Shown: in pieces, positions 16,161-26,558 of the stretch
Layout: every line of letters begins with the position of its first letter
Numbering within the stretch: the stretch's first letter is position 1
From: Clostridiaceae bacterium
GTDB lineage: Bacteria; Bacillota; Clostridia; DSM-8532
Reading direction: 5' to 3'
Assembly: GCA_012840245.1 (NCBI GenBank)
Contig: DULR01000065.1
Location: 1 to 36,808, forward strand
DNA: 36,808 bases
Notes under the pieces: generated by a model
What the model was told of the DNA's origin: nothing
What the model saw: the letters and a program-made list of their open reading frames with translations, nothing else
Database searches by the model: none
Program-made: the position numbers and the translations under genes

Positions 16161-16190
16161 AGGATAACACACCTGGAAAAAATTTATCAA
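16161..16190 (-). promoter_or_regulatory. Probable promoter for the DUF6062-mazG-rqcP run
   Basis: On the minus strand TTGATA (16185-16190) and TATCCT (16161-16166) are separated by 18 bases, with TGT before the -10 making an extended form. The leader is about 45 bases. Confidence 0.5.
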
Positions 16191-16231
16191 GGTTATAGGC
16201 CTTTTTCAGGGTGGATTTTTTTAAAAAACTC

Positions 16232-16260
16232 TTGACGTAGATTTAGGTCTTTGCTATTAT
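16232..16260 (+). promoter_or_regulatory. Promoter of the tRNA pair
   Basis: TTGACG (16232-16237), a 17-base spacer and TATTAT (16255-16260) are close to consensus and end 38 bases before the first tRNA. Confidence 0.8.
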
Positions 16261-16298
16261 GAAATAGCGTCGCGCGACAAATTATGACCCTATCACGT

Positions 16299-16375
16299 GG
16301 CGGCGTAGCTCAGTTGGCTAGAGCATGCGGTTCATACCCGCAGTGTCGTTGGTTCGATTCCGACCGCCGCTACCA
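16299..16375 (+). tRNA. tRNA-Met or tRNA-Ile2 (anticodon CAU)
   Basis: A full cloverleaf can be drawn: acceptor GGCGGCG/CGCCGCT, D stem GCTC/GAGC, anticodon stem TGCGG/CCGCA around TTCATAC (anticodon CAT), T arm GTTGG TTCGATT CCGAC, and an encoded CCA end. The anticodon stem lacks the three G-C pairs of initiator tRNA, so it is an elongator Met tRNA or the lysidine-modified Ile tRNA; these cannot be told apart with certainty here. Confidence 0.92.
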
Positions 16376-16378
16376 CAT

Positions 16379-16453
16379 GGCCCCATGGTCAAGAGGTTAA
16401 GACACGGCCCTTTCAAGGCCGTAACGGGGGTTCGAGTCCCCCTGGGGTCACCA
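16379..16453 (+). tRNA. tRNA-Glu (anticodon UUC)
   Basis: It begins 3 bases after the preceding tRNA. Acceptor GGCCCCA pairs with TGGGGTC, anticodon stem ACGGC.../GCCGT carries the CTTTCAA loop (anticodon TTC), the T arm is GGGGG TTCGAGT CCCCC, and CCA is encoded. It is co-transcribed with the CAU tRNA. Confidence 0.93.
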
Positions 16454-16454
16454 G

Positions 16455-16502
16455 AAAAGCGAGTTAATTTTTGTGAGATCACTTAAATTAACTCGCTTTT
16501 TT
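16455..16502 (+). terminator. Terminator of the tRNA operon
   Basis: AAAAGCGAGTTAATTT (16455-16470) pairs perfectly with AAATTAACTCGCTTTT (16485-16500) and runs into further Ts. It begins two bases after the tRNA-Glu CCA end. Confidence 0.9.
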
Positions 16503-16546
16503 AATCTTTGATTTGGGGTCAGGCTTGAATAATTGCTTTTTTCATC

Positions 16547-16984
16547 TTACTCCTGATTTGTACTTGCGGTTTCTGCTGCTTCCATAACCACTCCATTTGG
16601 AGGAGGCGGCATCGGGATCATAATGGCTGAATCGCATGATGATATTATGTTGAATTCGGGGAACAGTACTGTGTTGCCATGGATCAACGTTCTGTTTTCT
16701 GTTTCGGCAAAGGAAGTCACGATCACCTTGTTGTTCTTGGGTATCAATACTCTTACCTCATAAGCAAAGACATCGGCTGCGGGTATGAACCGTACCCTGA
16801 TCTGTCCGACGGGAATTGTTATAAGGGTAGGTGCAAGCAGATCCTGCGGTGTATTGAAGTTCCAGTTGATCACATGCAAAACGACATCCTGATCCCTGTC
16901 ACTTGTGTTTTCAAACTCTACTACGATCCTGCTCATTGTGGAGTCCGAGCGCATTACTCCGGTGGTTACCAATAAATTCGACAA
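16547..16984 (-). CDS. Unrecognised beta-rich protein
   Basis: I do not recognise this protein. It is rich in alternating hydrophobic residues (SRIVVEFENTSDRDQDVVLH, RVRFIPAADVFAYEVRVLIP), suggests a beta-sandwich, has no signal peptide or membrane segment, and ends in a proline run and an acidic low-complexity tail (MIPMPPPPNGV...). I place the start at TTG 16984 because GAGGTG lies exactly 6 bases upstream. The frame is open to a TTG at 17137, adding 51 residues, but that start has no convincing binding site. A spore-surface or structural role is possible but not shown. It lies downstream of ctc, beyond a terminator. Confidence 0.55.
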   Translation of the reverse strand: MSNLLVTTGVMRSDSTMSRIVVEFENTSDRDQDVVLHVINWNFNTPQDLLAPTLITIPVGQIRVRFIPAADVFAYEVRVLIPKNNKVIVTSFAETENRTLIHGNTVLFPEFNIISSCDSAIMIPMPPPPNGVVMEAAETASTNQE

Positions 16985-17161
16985 TATAAGCACCTCACAT
17001 TCTATAGAATTGATTTCTATTACATAATATGGCTTGTCCTTATCATTCGTTACATCAAAAGCTCCGGACCGCTTCAGAGCCTCTTTTTTTAAACAGATGA
17101 AGGATCTTAAGACTCTGTCCTGCTGCCGGATATTCAAAGCTTTCTATGGTATGATAACGCA

Positions 17162-17196
17162 TAAAAAAGCCTCCGAAACCCTAAGTTTCAGAGGCT
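17162..17196 (-). terminator. Terminator of bL25/ctc
   Basis: On the minus strand AGCCTCTGAAAC pairs with GTTTCGGAGGCT (one U-G pair), followed by a T run. It lies 35 bases after the ctc stop. Confidence 0.82.
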
Positions 17197-17230
17197 GTCA
17201 AATGCACAGTTACTGTCAGTTCATTTCTGA

Positions 17231-17785
17231 TTATACAGCTTCGCTTAACTCTTTTACTTCATTTATAACAGCAAGGATTTCATTCTCATCGTCCAGGACC
17301 TTTATGCCATCAATAGTCTGAATATCCTTAATCAAGATCTTATCGCCTGACTTCCTGTTCTCAACATCAACATACACATACTCCGGCATTTGCGAAGCTT
17401 TCCCCATGATCTCCACTTCAGGGATACGCTCCTGCAAAAGCTGCAGCACCGGACCAAGCTTTTCTTTCCCTTTGAAAACTACCGGTACCTTCAGCCGGAT
17501 TACATCCTCATCGCTAATAGCTTGAAGCGCAACATGGATTATTTGCCCATTCACAGGATCCTTCTGGACTTCCCTTATGATGCAATGCCTTATGTCATCT
17601 CCAAGCTTAACCCTTACATTTGCCTTTTTAGTATGCCTCAGTAGATTTCTGAGTTCATTCTGCTCCAGCTTAATATTTATGGACTCAGTACCTTTTCCGT
17701 AAATAACGCCTGGAATAAAACCCTGTTTCCTTACCTTATTGCATTTTTCAGACCTTACTGCCGCACAAATTACAGCTTCATTCAT
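17231..17785 (-). CDS. ctc: Ribosomal protein bL25, Ctc/TL5 form
   Basis: The N-terminal domain is the bL25 5S-rRNA-binding fold (RKQGFIPGVIYGKGTESINI, then HCIIREVQKDPVNGQIIHV), and the C-terminal half is the extra Ctc/TL5 domain (LKVPVVFKGKEKLGPVLQLL, ending DDENEILAVIN). In Gram-positives Ctc is associated with stress and 5S rRNA in the large subunit. At 184 residues it is slightly short for the family (about 200). GGAGG lies 7 bases before the ATG. It is transcribed in the same direction as groEL but separated from it by hairpins. Confidence 0.9.
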   Translation of the reverse strand: MNEAVICAAVRSEKCNKVRKQGFIPGVIYGKGTESINIKLEQNELRNLLRHTKKANVRVKLGDDIRHCIIREVQKDPVNGQIIHVALQAISDEDVIRLKVPVVFKGKEKLGPVLQLLQERIPEVEIMGKASQMPEYVYVDVENRKSGDKILIKDIQTIDGIKVLDDENEILAVINEVKELSEAV

Positions 17786-17840
17786 CTCTTCCGCCTCCCT
17801 ATATGACTTTAGTTATGTATTATGTTGTTAATTTGCATAG

Positions 17841-17886
17841 AGGGAGTCTTTTGGGGGAATCCCCCGGAAGGAAGACTCCCTTTTTA
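17841..17886 (+). terminator. Strong two-tier hairpin with a plus-strand T run
   Basis: AGGGAGTCTT (17841-17850) pairs with AAGACTCCCT (17872-17881), and inside it GGGGGAATCCCCC forms a second stem. The T run (17881-17885) follows on the plus strand only, although no plus-strand gene ends here. It may stop antisense transcription into groEL, or act only as a stable structure in the ctc leader. Confidence 0.6.
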
Positions 17887-17925
17887 TATAAAAGGCAGGA
17901 AGGAAGACTTACCCCCTTCCGCCTT
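17887..17925 (-). terminator. Terminator of groESL
   Basis: On the minus strand AAGGCGGAAGG pairs with CCTTCCTGCCTT with one bulged base and leads into TTTTATA. It starts 3 bases after the groEL stop codon. Confidence 0.7.
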
Positions 17926-17928
17926 GTT

Positions 17929-19852
<1,924 letters not shown>

Positions 19853-20042
19853 TGTTCTTCAACTCCTTCATTACTTTTTCAGTTTATTTTTGAAAAAATA
19901 TAAACAAGTGAAGCGGCAAGCCAACACTTTTATGAACTTTTTATTAAAGAAATTATTTTCTGAAATATATAACTAACGTGGTATCAATTAAGGATCACCT
20001 GCGAAGTATAAGAACCGCTTGATCATACGAAGCTGTTATATT

Positions 20043-20069
20043 TTAGCACTCACTTAAATAGAGTGCTAA
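20043..20069. promoter_or_regulatory. CIRCE operator (HrcA-binding) of groESL
   Basis: TTAGCACTC, nine bases, GAGTGCTAA: this is the exact CIRCE consensus. HrcA binds it to repress the heat-shock genes. The hrcA gene is not in this window. Confidence 0.96.
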
Positions 20070-20077
20070 CAATTACT

Positions 20078-20105
20078 ATTCTAGTCCCGAATTTTTGAAT
20101 GTCAA
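20078..20105 (-). promoter_or_regulatory. Promoter of groESL
   Basis: On the minus strand TTGACA (20100-20105), 16 bases, then TAGAAT (20078-20083), immediately upstream of CIRCE as expected for HrcA repression. Confidence 0.82.
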
Positions 20106-20302
20106 TTTAGATTAATATCGAAAAATATGGAATTTGGCTCGTATGATCAATTTTTCTTTAATATTATCCTTTTTATTAAAAATATCAGCCATTTTCAGGC
20201 TGATTCTGCATACTATACTGCAGTTGTTTTCTTTCGCTATGTCGTACGACCATGCAGCATACATGGGAACTGATTTAATCCCATTATATTTTAAAGTTTT
20301 TT

Positions 20303-20373
20303 ATAATATACAAACTTTATTTAGCATTTTTTATATAATAATGTAATATACAATTAGCATATTTTATATAATA
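20303..20373. repeat. AT-rich direct repeats in the 345-bp gap between groESL promoter and ATPase gene
   Basis: TTAGCATTTTTTATATAATA (20321-20340) recurs with one change at 20354-20373, each preceded by TAATATACAA. The rest of 20106-20399 shows one small hairpin (ATCAGCC/GGCTGAT, 20184-20204) and no gene. The repeats could be regulator sites or simple AT-rich drift. Confidence 0.5.
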
Positions 20374-20399
20374 GATGCAAAGTATATTTATCATTATTA

Positions 20400-20428
20400 T
20401 TGATTAAAATGATAATTAATAGTATAAT
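20400..20428 (+). promoter_or_regulatory. Promoter of the AAA ATPase gene
   Basis: TTGATT (20400-20405), 17 bases, TATAAT (20423-20428). It lies 22 bases before the ATG, with GAGGTG as ribosome binding site between, so the leader is very short. Confidence 0.7.
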
Positions 20429-20450
20429 ATCAGAGAAATGAGGTGTAATT

Positions 20451-21914
20451 ATGGCAATAACAACCGTTGAGAATATCATTAAACTGCTATATTCATATAA
20501 CCCCTGGTGGCGTACCGGTTCTATACCTCAGGATATGGTCAAACCCACCAAACGTTTAGCATACTTTGAAACCCTGCGCTGGCTTGAGCATACTTCAGTA
20601 CGGCGGTTTGTTCTGCTTTCCGGTGCCAGACGTGTCGGAAAAACAACAATTATGTATCAGCTTATACAAGGTTTGCTTAATAAAGGTGTCCCGCCAAAGA
20701 GCATTATGTATGTTTCTTTTGACCATCCGATACTGAAATTTTACACCATCGGGGATCTGATGGAGATATATAATGCCAATATTTATCCGGAAGATAAATG
20801 CTGGCTGTTTTTTGACGAAATCCAATATGCAGATGATTGGGAATTGTATCTTAAAGTATTTTATGACAGCAAGCCTTATGTATATATTACTTCTACCGGA
20901 TCAGCCAGTCCTGTTATAGAAAAAGGCGCAGGAGACAGTGGGGTTGGTCGATGGAATATAATACGCATACCTACATTATCCTTCTATGAATACTGTAAAT
21001 TGACCGGACTAAAGGATGCACTGAAACTGAATGCAGATGTAAAACCCACATCTCTCGCTTCATTGAATAAAAAAACACAAACAGAAATCATGAATCTGCT
21101 TGCGCCTTTGCAGAAGCATTTCACCAGGTATCTTGCAGTCGGCGGTTTCCCAGAGCTTGTTCTGTCAAACGATGATTTTGGTTCCCAGAGGATATTGCGC
21201 GAGGATGTAGTAGATAAGGTTCTTAAAAGGGATATACCCAGCCTTTTTAATATAAGAAATTCCGCCGTACTGGAAAAAGTATTTTTGCATCTGTGTTTTC
21301 ATTCTTCCAACATTATTAATACTTCCACAATAAGCAAGGAACTTGATGGTACTCCAAGAGCCACTATTGACAACTATATTGAGTTCCTGGAAAGATCCAA
21401 TTTGATTTACAGGAGTATGCCGGTTGAACTGGCCGGAAAAATGATATTAAAGGCTGTTCCAAAAATCTATATATCCGATGCTGCTATAAGAAATGCTGTC
21501 CTTATGCAGAATATTGATGATATGATATCAGATCCCAATGAAATGGGTCTTATTGCTGAGACAGCAGTATATAAGCACCTGGCCTCATTCTACTATCCCT
21601 CACAGGCAAAAGTAGGGTATTACCGAAAACCTGGCCAGATATCCAAGGAAATTGATATTGTTGTGGATTATCCTACCGGAAAGATCCTCATTGAGGTTAA
21701 ATACCGTGAAAATCCGGTTATAAAGGCCGACGATGCAATAGCAGAACTGGCAAACAGCGAGAAAGATAAAATTCTTGCTGCCATTGTAGTTACAAAGACT
21801 TCCGACTCATATGGAATACTGCCTTATAAATCAAAAGTGCCTGTATATATGATTCCGGCTTATGCTTTTCTGTACCTCTTAGGGCATTCGGAGGAAAAGG
21901 GATATAAAGAGTAA
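20451..21914 (+). CDS. AAA ATPase with DUF4143-type C-terminus
   Basis: Walker A is LLSGARRVGKTTIMYQLIQG (near residue 58) and Walker B CWLFFDEIQYADDWELYLK (near 120), followed by the sensor TSTGSASPV. The C-terminal half ends in a restriction-nuclease-like core (EIDIVVDYPTGKILIEVKYR), which is the DUF4143 pattern. Such proteins are common in Bacteria and Archaea, often in variable genome regions, and their function is unknown; a role as nuclease-like ATPase or defence accessory is inference. The gene is AT-richer than the groESL region and has its own promoter. Its stop lies 5 bases from the stop of the convergent jetD. Confidence 0.85.
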   Translation: MAITTVENIIKLLYSYNPWWRTGSIPQDMVKPTKRLAYFETLRWLEHTSVRRFVLLSGARRVGKTTIMYQLIQGLLNKGVPPKSIMYVSFDHPILKFYTIGDLMEIYNANIYPEDKCWLFFDEIQYADDWELYLKVFYDSKPYVYITSTGSASPVIEKGAGDSGVGRWNIIRIPTLSFYEYCKLTGLKDALKLNADVKPTSLASLNKKTQTEIMNLLAPLQKHFTRYLAVGGFPELVLSNDDFGSQRILREDVVDKVLKRDIPSLFNIRNSAVLEKVFLHLCFHSSNIINTSTISKELDGTPRATIDNYIEFLERSNLIYRSMPVELAGKMILKAVPKIYISDAAIRNAVLMQNIDDMISDPNEMGLIAETAVYKHLASFYYPSQAKVGYYRKPGQISKEIDIVVDYPTGKILIEVKYRENPVIKADDAIAELANSEKDKILAAIVVTKTSDSYGILPYKSKVPVYMIPAYAFLYLLGHSEEKGYKE

Positions 21915-21919
21915 ATTAT

Positions 21920-23170
21920 TTACAGGAGAAAGGCCTCCTGTTCTACTTTCATTCTCTTTTCCAGCATTAGGGTGATCAGTTCCCAAAATTCCTTAAACCG
22001 GTCATCATCAAGGAGCTTTTCAAGCCTGCCCGCATATTCGGGTTCTATTGACTGACCGTATTTCAGCTTGCTTTCAAATGATGCCGGATCCATCAAATAT
22101 GGCTTAAGAGATGGGATGATGTTTGCTTTCAGCCTGCTGAACATAAGAAATCCACCCAGATCCATATCACTCCAATGATAGAATTCCACTCCATGACGGA
22201 AAGCCGCTTCGTATAGTTTTTTGAAGAAAAGGCCTCTGACAGGACTGTAGAATCCGCCGTGAAAAACAGTCATCAACTCTTTATCATTGTTTTGCGAAAT
22301 AAAATGAATATAATTGGCTTTATTCTCTATGAAAAGAACCTTTCTGATATCTCCGATCTCTTCGATGGTCAGATCCTTCACTGTGTCGGAGTTTATAATA
22401 ACTCCGTATATAAAAGAGGAGAAGTCCACCCTGCTACAGCCGATCCTTCCGACAATGCCTCCCTTGAACTCGATCTGCTCAGGAGCCTTCAGTATCCCTG
22501 CCTGAGCCAGAATCTCTTCATCTGTAGCCTCGCTCTGGCATTCCTCATCAGGCAGGTATTTTCTCAATATGCCAAGTAGTCTGACCCTCACTCTTTTCTC
22601 AAAATACTTTGAATCATTGAAGCATCGAAGGCTGAAAACCCTTTCCAGCCATTGCTGGTCCCCAGAAGTGCCGAGCACCTCCAATGCCCTGAGAACCGCC
22701 AGAGCTTGCTCCTCATCAGATGGAAGATAACCAGTTACCGCTGCTCTGCTTATTATAGACTGCCGGGTATCCTCAATGAATCGTCTGATCCAGTTCATCT
22801 CAGGTTTATCTGAAATCTTGACCGATATTTCGTCAATCCTGGCAAGAAGCGTATCAAGCATCTGACGTTTGGGCTTCCTTCCTGCCATTGAATAAGCCTG
22901 CCCGATGTTAAAAAGATTCAGCCAGACCTTGTCAATAATGTTCCCTTTTTCATATTTCAGCCAACTGAACTCAGCAATGCCTTGTTCGGAAAGCTCCCTG
23001 ACCGTGCTGTTCCATGCCTCCCTGATGTAAGTGTTTTCAATGTCATACTCGGGAAACTCATTCCTGTTCATTTTTATCATGATCCTTCTTGGGGAATTGC
23101 TTCCCTTAAAGGAACTGCTTTTTTCATATTTGTCCAGCAGTCTGCCCAAAATAAGCTTTTTATAGTTCAT
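21920..23170 (-). CDS. jetD: Wadjet subunit JetD (topoisomerase VI/Toprim-like nuclease)
   Basis: The N-terminal part is helical; the C-terminal part holds a Toprim-type core. VLFIENKANYIHF (near residue 280) provides the catalytic Glu, and YHWSDMDLGGFLMFSRL (near 335) the DxD pair; FHGGFYSPVRGLFFKKL lies between. JetD is the endonuclease that cuts circular DNA extruded by the JetABC motor. The start overlaps the end of jetC by 11 bases, so the genes are translationally coupled. A small hairpin (ACAGGAG/CTCCTGT, 21922-21941) overlaps its last codons and may serve as a weak terminator. Recognition is good by motif and by place in the operon. Confidence 0.9.
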   Translation of the reverse strand: MNYKKLILGRLLDKYEKSSSFKGSNSPRRIMIKMNRNEFPEYDIENTYIREAWNSTVRELSEQGIAEFSWLKYEKGNIIDKVWLNLFNIGQAYSMAGRKPKRQMLDTLLARIDEISVKISDKPEMNWIRRFIEDTRQSIISRAAVTGYLPSDEEQALAVLRALEVLGTSGDQQWLERVFSLRCFNDSKYFEKRVRVRLLGILRKYLPDEECQSEATDEEILAQAGILKAPEQIEFKGGIVGRIGCSRVDFSSFIYGVIINSDTVKDLTIEEIGDIRKVLFIENKANYIHFISQNNDKELMTVFHGGFYSPVRGLFFKKLYEAAFRHGVEFYHWSDMDLGGFLMFSRLKANIIPSLKPYLMDPASFESKLKYGQSIEPEYAGRLEKLLDDDRFKEFWELITLMLEKRMKVEQEAFLL

Positions 23171-26100
23171 CCGGGTTTTCCTCCATCAGCTTTTGCGGAT
23201 CGAATGCTCTTATTATTGAGGTGGTCTTATCCCTTATCACACAGAGATTCCGGTCCACCAGCGGAGCAATGTCGCCAATTTTTTCGGGCGGTGCCGACAG
23301 TATACACTGGAAACCAAACTTTCTCAGCAGGCGTATACTTTCCCTGATTCTTTCGCTGTCCATTTTGCTGAAGGCTTCATCAAATACAATCAAGCGCATT
23401 CTGTTGTAGGCGGGGTCCTGGATCCTGTAAAGCTGAGCGAAGGAAGCCAGCACTGAGATATAAAACGGAGTTTGGGTCTCCCCTCCTGATTTTTTCTGCA
23501 GGGTCCTTGAAAGTCTTTGAGTCCTGTCCTCCTCATCTGTGACAACCAGATCGAAGCTCAGATATGTCCTGTAATCGGTAAACCGTTTGATATTCTTCTC
23601 CAACTCGGCTCTGGCATCAGCGTTCAACTCGGCCTCCACATCGGTGATCTGCCTGAAAAGTTCATCGATAGCATCCCTATGCTTGTCTCTGAAAATCTGT
23701 GAGGCGAGGTTATAGCCCTCCATAAGCATTTCATCGGTTATCATATCATAATAGTGTTTATATTCAGGCTTTGGCGAAAGGGTGAACCTATACCTCTCAT
23801 TTCCCCAGGTGCTTTCCTTCAAAGCGCTGTTAAGCTCATCGATCTGAGCCTTCACCGTGTCGATGTTGGCCTTCAGCTTCGCAAGGAAGTCATCGGCAAA
23901 CTGCTGGTAAGCCTTTTCCTTGGCATCGGTGATCTTTTGCCTGTACTCGGGAAGCCTGATTTCCGAAAGCTCGTTCAATTCTTTATCATAGGCTGAATTG
24001 TCAGGCTGCTTGATATCGTAGGACATCTTGTATTCACGGTTATAGTCGGATCTGGCTGTCTCCAGGTCATCTCTTTTTTTAGCTGTCTGGCTTCTGGTCC
24101 TTTCAAGCTGGGATCCGAAATTGTCCATGACCTCTTTTGCCGACTTTCTTGACTGAAGCTCCCGTAAAAAACGGGGCTCTCCCTTTTCAGCCACCCATAG
24201 TGCCTCATAATTTGATTCTACAACACTCCGGGCATCTTTCTCATTTTCATCAAGCAAGGGAAGCTGATTAAGAATACTTTCTTTCCGGCCCATCTTCCCG
24301 CCGATATCCTGAATGCAGTCCCTTTCTTCTCTTTCAAGGATTTGAATATCTTCGTCACATTTCTTTATCTGCTCGTTGATCCTCATTATCCATGAAAGAT
24401 CCAGCTTAGCCATTTCATCCTCGGTCTCATCTAACTGATTTTTTAGAGCAGGAATCTGCTCTGCCCATGATATGATCTGGAAATATTGTTCAGATTCGTT
24501 CTGATTGATAACTGATATAGAGGAAGCTGTTGAGAGCATTTCTGCGATTTTTCTGCAGATCTCTTCCTCCGCTTCGGTTTTTTCGATCTTTTCTATTACA
24601 CTATCTATCTGCTCTTTTATTGCATTGCGTCCAATGAATGGATAACGCCATCTATCCGGATTTAGCTGTCTTGCCACATAGCCCTGGTACAGCATGCAGG
24701 TATCGGTGATGGCCCGGGAATGATTGCGCAGGTCCTCCACTTTATCGCATTTGATGACCTTACCCATTACATAATCAATGAACTGTCTGGCATACTCGTT
24801 TTCTGTCGTGACCTCCTCGGCCAGGCTGCCCTTTTCCGCATAGGCCTTGTTTTGGTCCAGCTTCCCGGAATCCACAAGCCCGAAATCATAATACTCTTTC
24901 TCAAATTTAAGTCTGTCATACACCTTAAGGGCATCAACAAAATACCGGGGCTCCACCATAAGATAGAACTTCTGGGTGTGCAGATAAGCCTCAATGGCGT
25001 TTTTCCACCTGGGATCCTTTATCTCCAGGAGATCTGCCAGAATAAACACCGGTATGTCCTTCCCATACTGTTTTTTCAGCTGGGCGCTTATGTCATCCCT
25101 TAAGGAGATAAGCCTGGGGTCGTAGGATTTGATCCCCTTTTCCAATTCTGAAAGAGTCCTTCGCAAAGACTCTATCTGCTGTCGATGCTGTCCCTCCTGT
25201 CTGGCTGCTGAATATCTCAAAAAGGATGCGGCATCCTTGAATCGGGCCACCTCTTCGTTTTTAGCCGCGAAGTCATATTCCTTCAAGCCTGACAGATCGT
25301 CCTTTGATATATCAAGAAGCTCTCCTGCAAAAATTTTGACGGCTTCTGCATATTCTTTCAGCTCAGATAATTCTTTTCGGTACTGTGACTTTAATCCCGA
25401 CTCGGGTATAGCATCAATGCCGGCGATCCTCCTGCAGGCCTCCCGCCATTCATAGCCATACCGTCTCAGCTTTTGTATTAGCGTGTCTGTTTCATCGCTT
25501 ATCCGGCCTATCTTGTCCTGAAGCTCTTCCTTCTGCTTCTTCAGGCTTTCCAGCTTGTTGTGGATATCCGATTTATACTTTTCCTCGGAAAGCCTGTCCT
25601 TTTTAAGCTTCAGCTCCGAGGCCTCTGCCGAAAGCTTCGCCTGCCTTACCTCCAGGGCCGCCAATTCCTCATCGAGTCTTCCTGCTTCATCCTGCAGCCG
25701 CTTCCTTTCTTCAATGACTGCCTGAAGCCTCGCCCTGTCCATTATATAGCTCTGTATGTCCAGACGCTGCTTTTCATCCAGGTATACCGAATATTTTTCG
25801 GAAATATCCTTCAGCCCCTTGATACGGGCTTCCATGAGATCTGATTCATATTCAAGCCTTTTATAGTAGCGAATGTTATCCTGCATAAGAGTGATATCCA
25901 CAGGATTTTTCACATCGCATACATATTCGGTGATGAAGGTTTCGATATCTGTGATGGGCGTAAAGGAGACAGCCTTCTTAAAGAGGCTGAAATACTTGGT
26001 TTTCAGGCCGCCCAGCTTTCCTCTGAGAATATCCTGGAAGCCTCTGTCGCTGTCAGGGAAATCATATTTTCCCTTTTTGTAATTTTTGTTGACATATGTC

Positions 26101-26558
26101 CTCAAATCCTTATATGGCATTGGCACATTATTGACGATGAAATGATTTTCCGGCAGCCCCGAATCCAGGACGAAGAACCTGTGTTCGTCGGAGCCGTCCT
26201 CATAGCAATCGAATACGACACCTAATGTAAAGTACGACTTTTTCTGATCATCATAAAATTCACATGCAATATAGCTTGCGAAGCGTCCCTCTCTTAAGTA
26301 TTTGAAGCCGGCGGCACCATCATCTCCCAATTCTCCTCTCAGATATCCCTTTAGGCTTCTGGATGACTTTTCATTTGCAGCTTTGTTGAAGAAGTGTCTG
26401 CCGTTGGCATCGCCAAGAAGTATCAGCTGTATGGCGTCTATCATGGTGGTTTTGCCCGACGCGTTTTTGCCGGTCAGAAAATTGATGCGGTCAAACTCCA
26501 CCAGCTCGAAATCAAAAAAGTGCCAGTTTATCAGCAAAAGTTTTTTCAGCAGTTTCAT
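23160..26558 (-). CDS. jetC: Wadjet subunit JetC (SMC-like ATPase)
   Basis: This 1132-residue protein has SMC architecture. The Walker A loop FLTGKNASGKTTMIDAIQLI (near residue 30) and the following LLGDANGRHFFNKAANEKSS are at the N-terminus. Two long coiled-coil arms (about 230-480 and 640-900) flank a central hinge-like globular region. At the C-terminus are the ABC signature KKSGGETQTPFYISVLASF (near 1024) and Walker B RLIVFDEAFSKMD (near 1054). It is the MukB-like motor that extrudes DNA loops with JetA and JetB. Its ATG overlaps the jetB stop by 4 bases (ATGA). Confidence 0.95.
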   Translation of the reverse strand: MKLLKKLLLINWHFFDFELVEFDRINFLTGKNASGKTTMIDAIQLILLGDANGRHFFNKAANEKSSRSLKGYLRGELGDDGAAGFKYLREGRFASYIACEFYDDQKKSYFTLGVVFDCYEDGSDEHRFFVLDSGLPENHFIVNNVPMPYKDLRTYVNKNYKKGKYDFPDSDRGFQDILRGKLGGLKTKYFSLFKKAVSFTPITDIETFITEYVCDVKNPVDITLMQDNIRYYKRLEYESDLMEARIKGLKDISEKYSVYLDEKQRLDIQSYIMDRARLQAVIEERKRLQDEAGRLDEELAALEVRQAKLSAEASELKLKKDRLSEEKYKSDIHNKLESLKKQKEELQDKIGRISDETDTLIQKLRRYGYEWREACRRIAGIDAIPESGLKSQYRKELSELKEYAEAVKIFAGELLDISKDDLSGLKEYDFAAKNEEVARFKDAASFLRYSAARQEGQHRQQIESLRRTLSELEKGIKSYDPRLISLRDDISAQLKKQYGKDIPVFILADLLEIKDPRWKNAIEAYLHTQKFYLMVEPRYFVDALKVYDRLKFEKEYYDFGLVDSGKLDQNKAYAEKGSLAEEVTTENEYARQFIDYVMGKVIKCDKVEDLRNHSRAITDTCMLYQGYVARQLNPDRWRYPFIGRNAIKEQIDSVIEKIEKTEAEEEICRKIAEMLSTASSISVINQNESEQYFQIISWAEQIPALKNQLDETEDEMAKLDLSWIMRINEQIKKCDEDIQILEREERDCIQDIGGKMGRKESILNQLPLLDENEKDARSVVESNYEALWVAEKGEPRFLRELQSRKSAKEVMDNFGSQLERTRSQTAKKRDDLETARSDYNREYKMSYDIKQPDNSAYDKELNELSEIRLPEYRQKITDAKEKAYQQFADDFLAKLKANIDTVKAQIDELNSALKESTWGNERYRFTLSPKPEYKHYYDMITDEMLMEGYNLASQIFRDKHRDAIDELFRQITDVEAELNADARAELEKNIKRFTDYRTYLSFDLVVTDEEDRTQRLSRTLQKKSGGETQTPFYISVLASFAQLYRIQDPAYNRMRLIVFDEAFSKMDSERIRESIRLLRKFGFQCILSAPPEKIGDIAPLVDRNLCVIRDKTTSIIRAFDPQKLMEENPDEL

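Noticed and set aside
16299..16453. tRNA pair as integration site of a mobile element
   Set aside because: No duplicated tRNA 3' end and no integrase gene are visible in the window.
20184..20204. Hairpin as terminator
   Set aside because: It has a weak T-rich flank on the minus strand, but no minus-strand gene lies upstream to be terminated.
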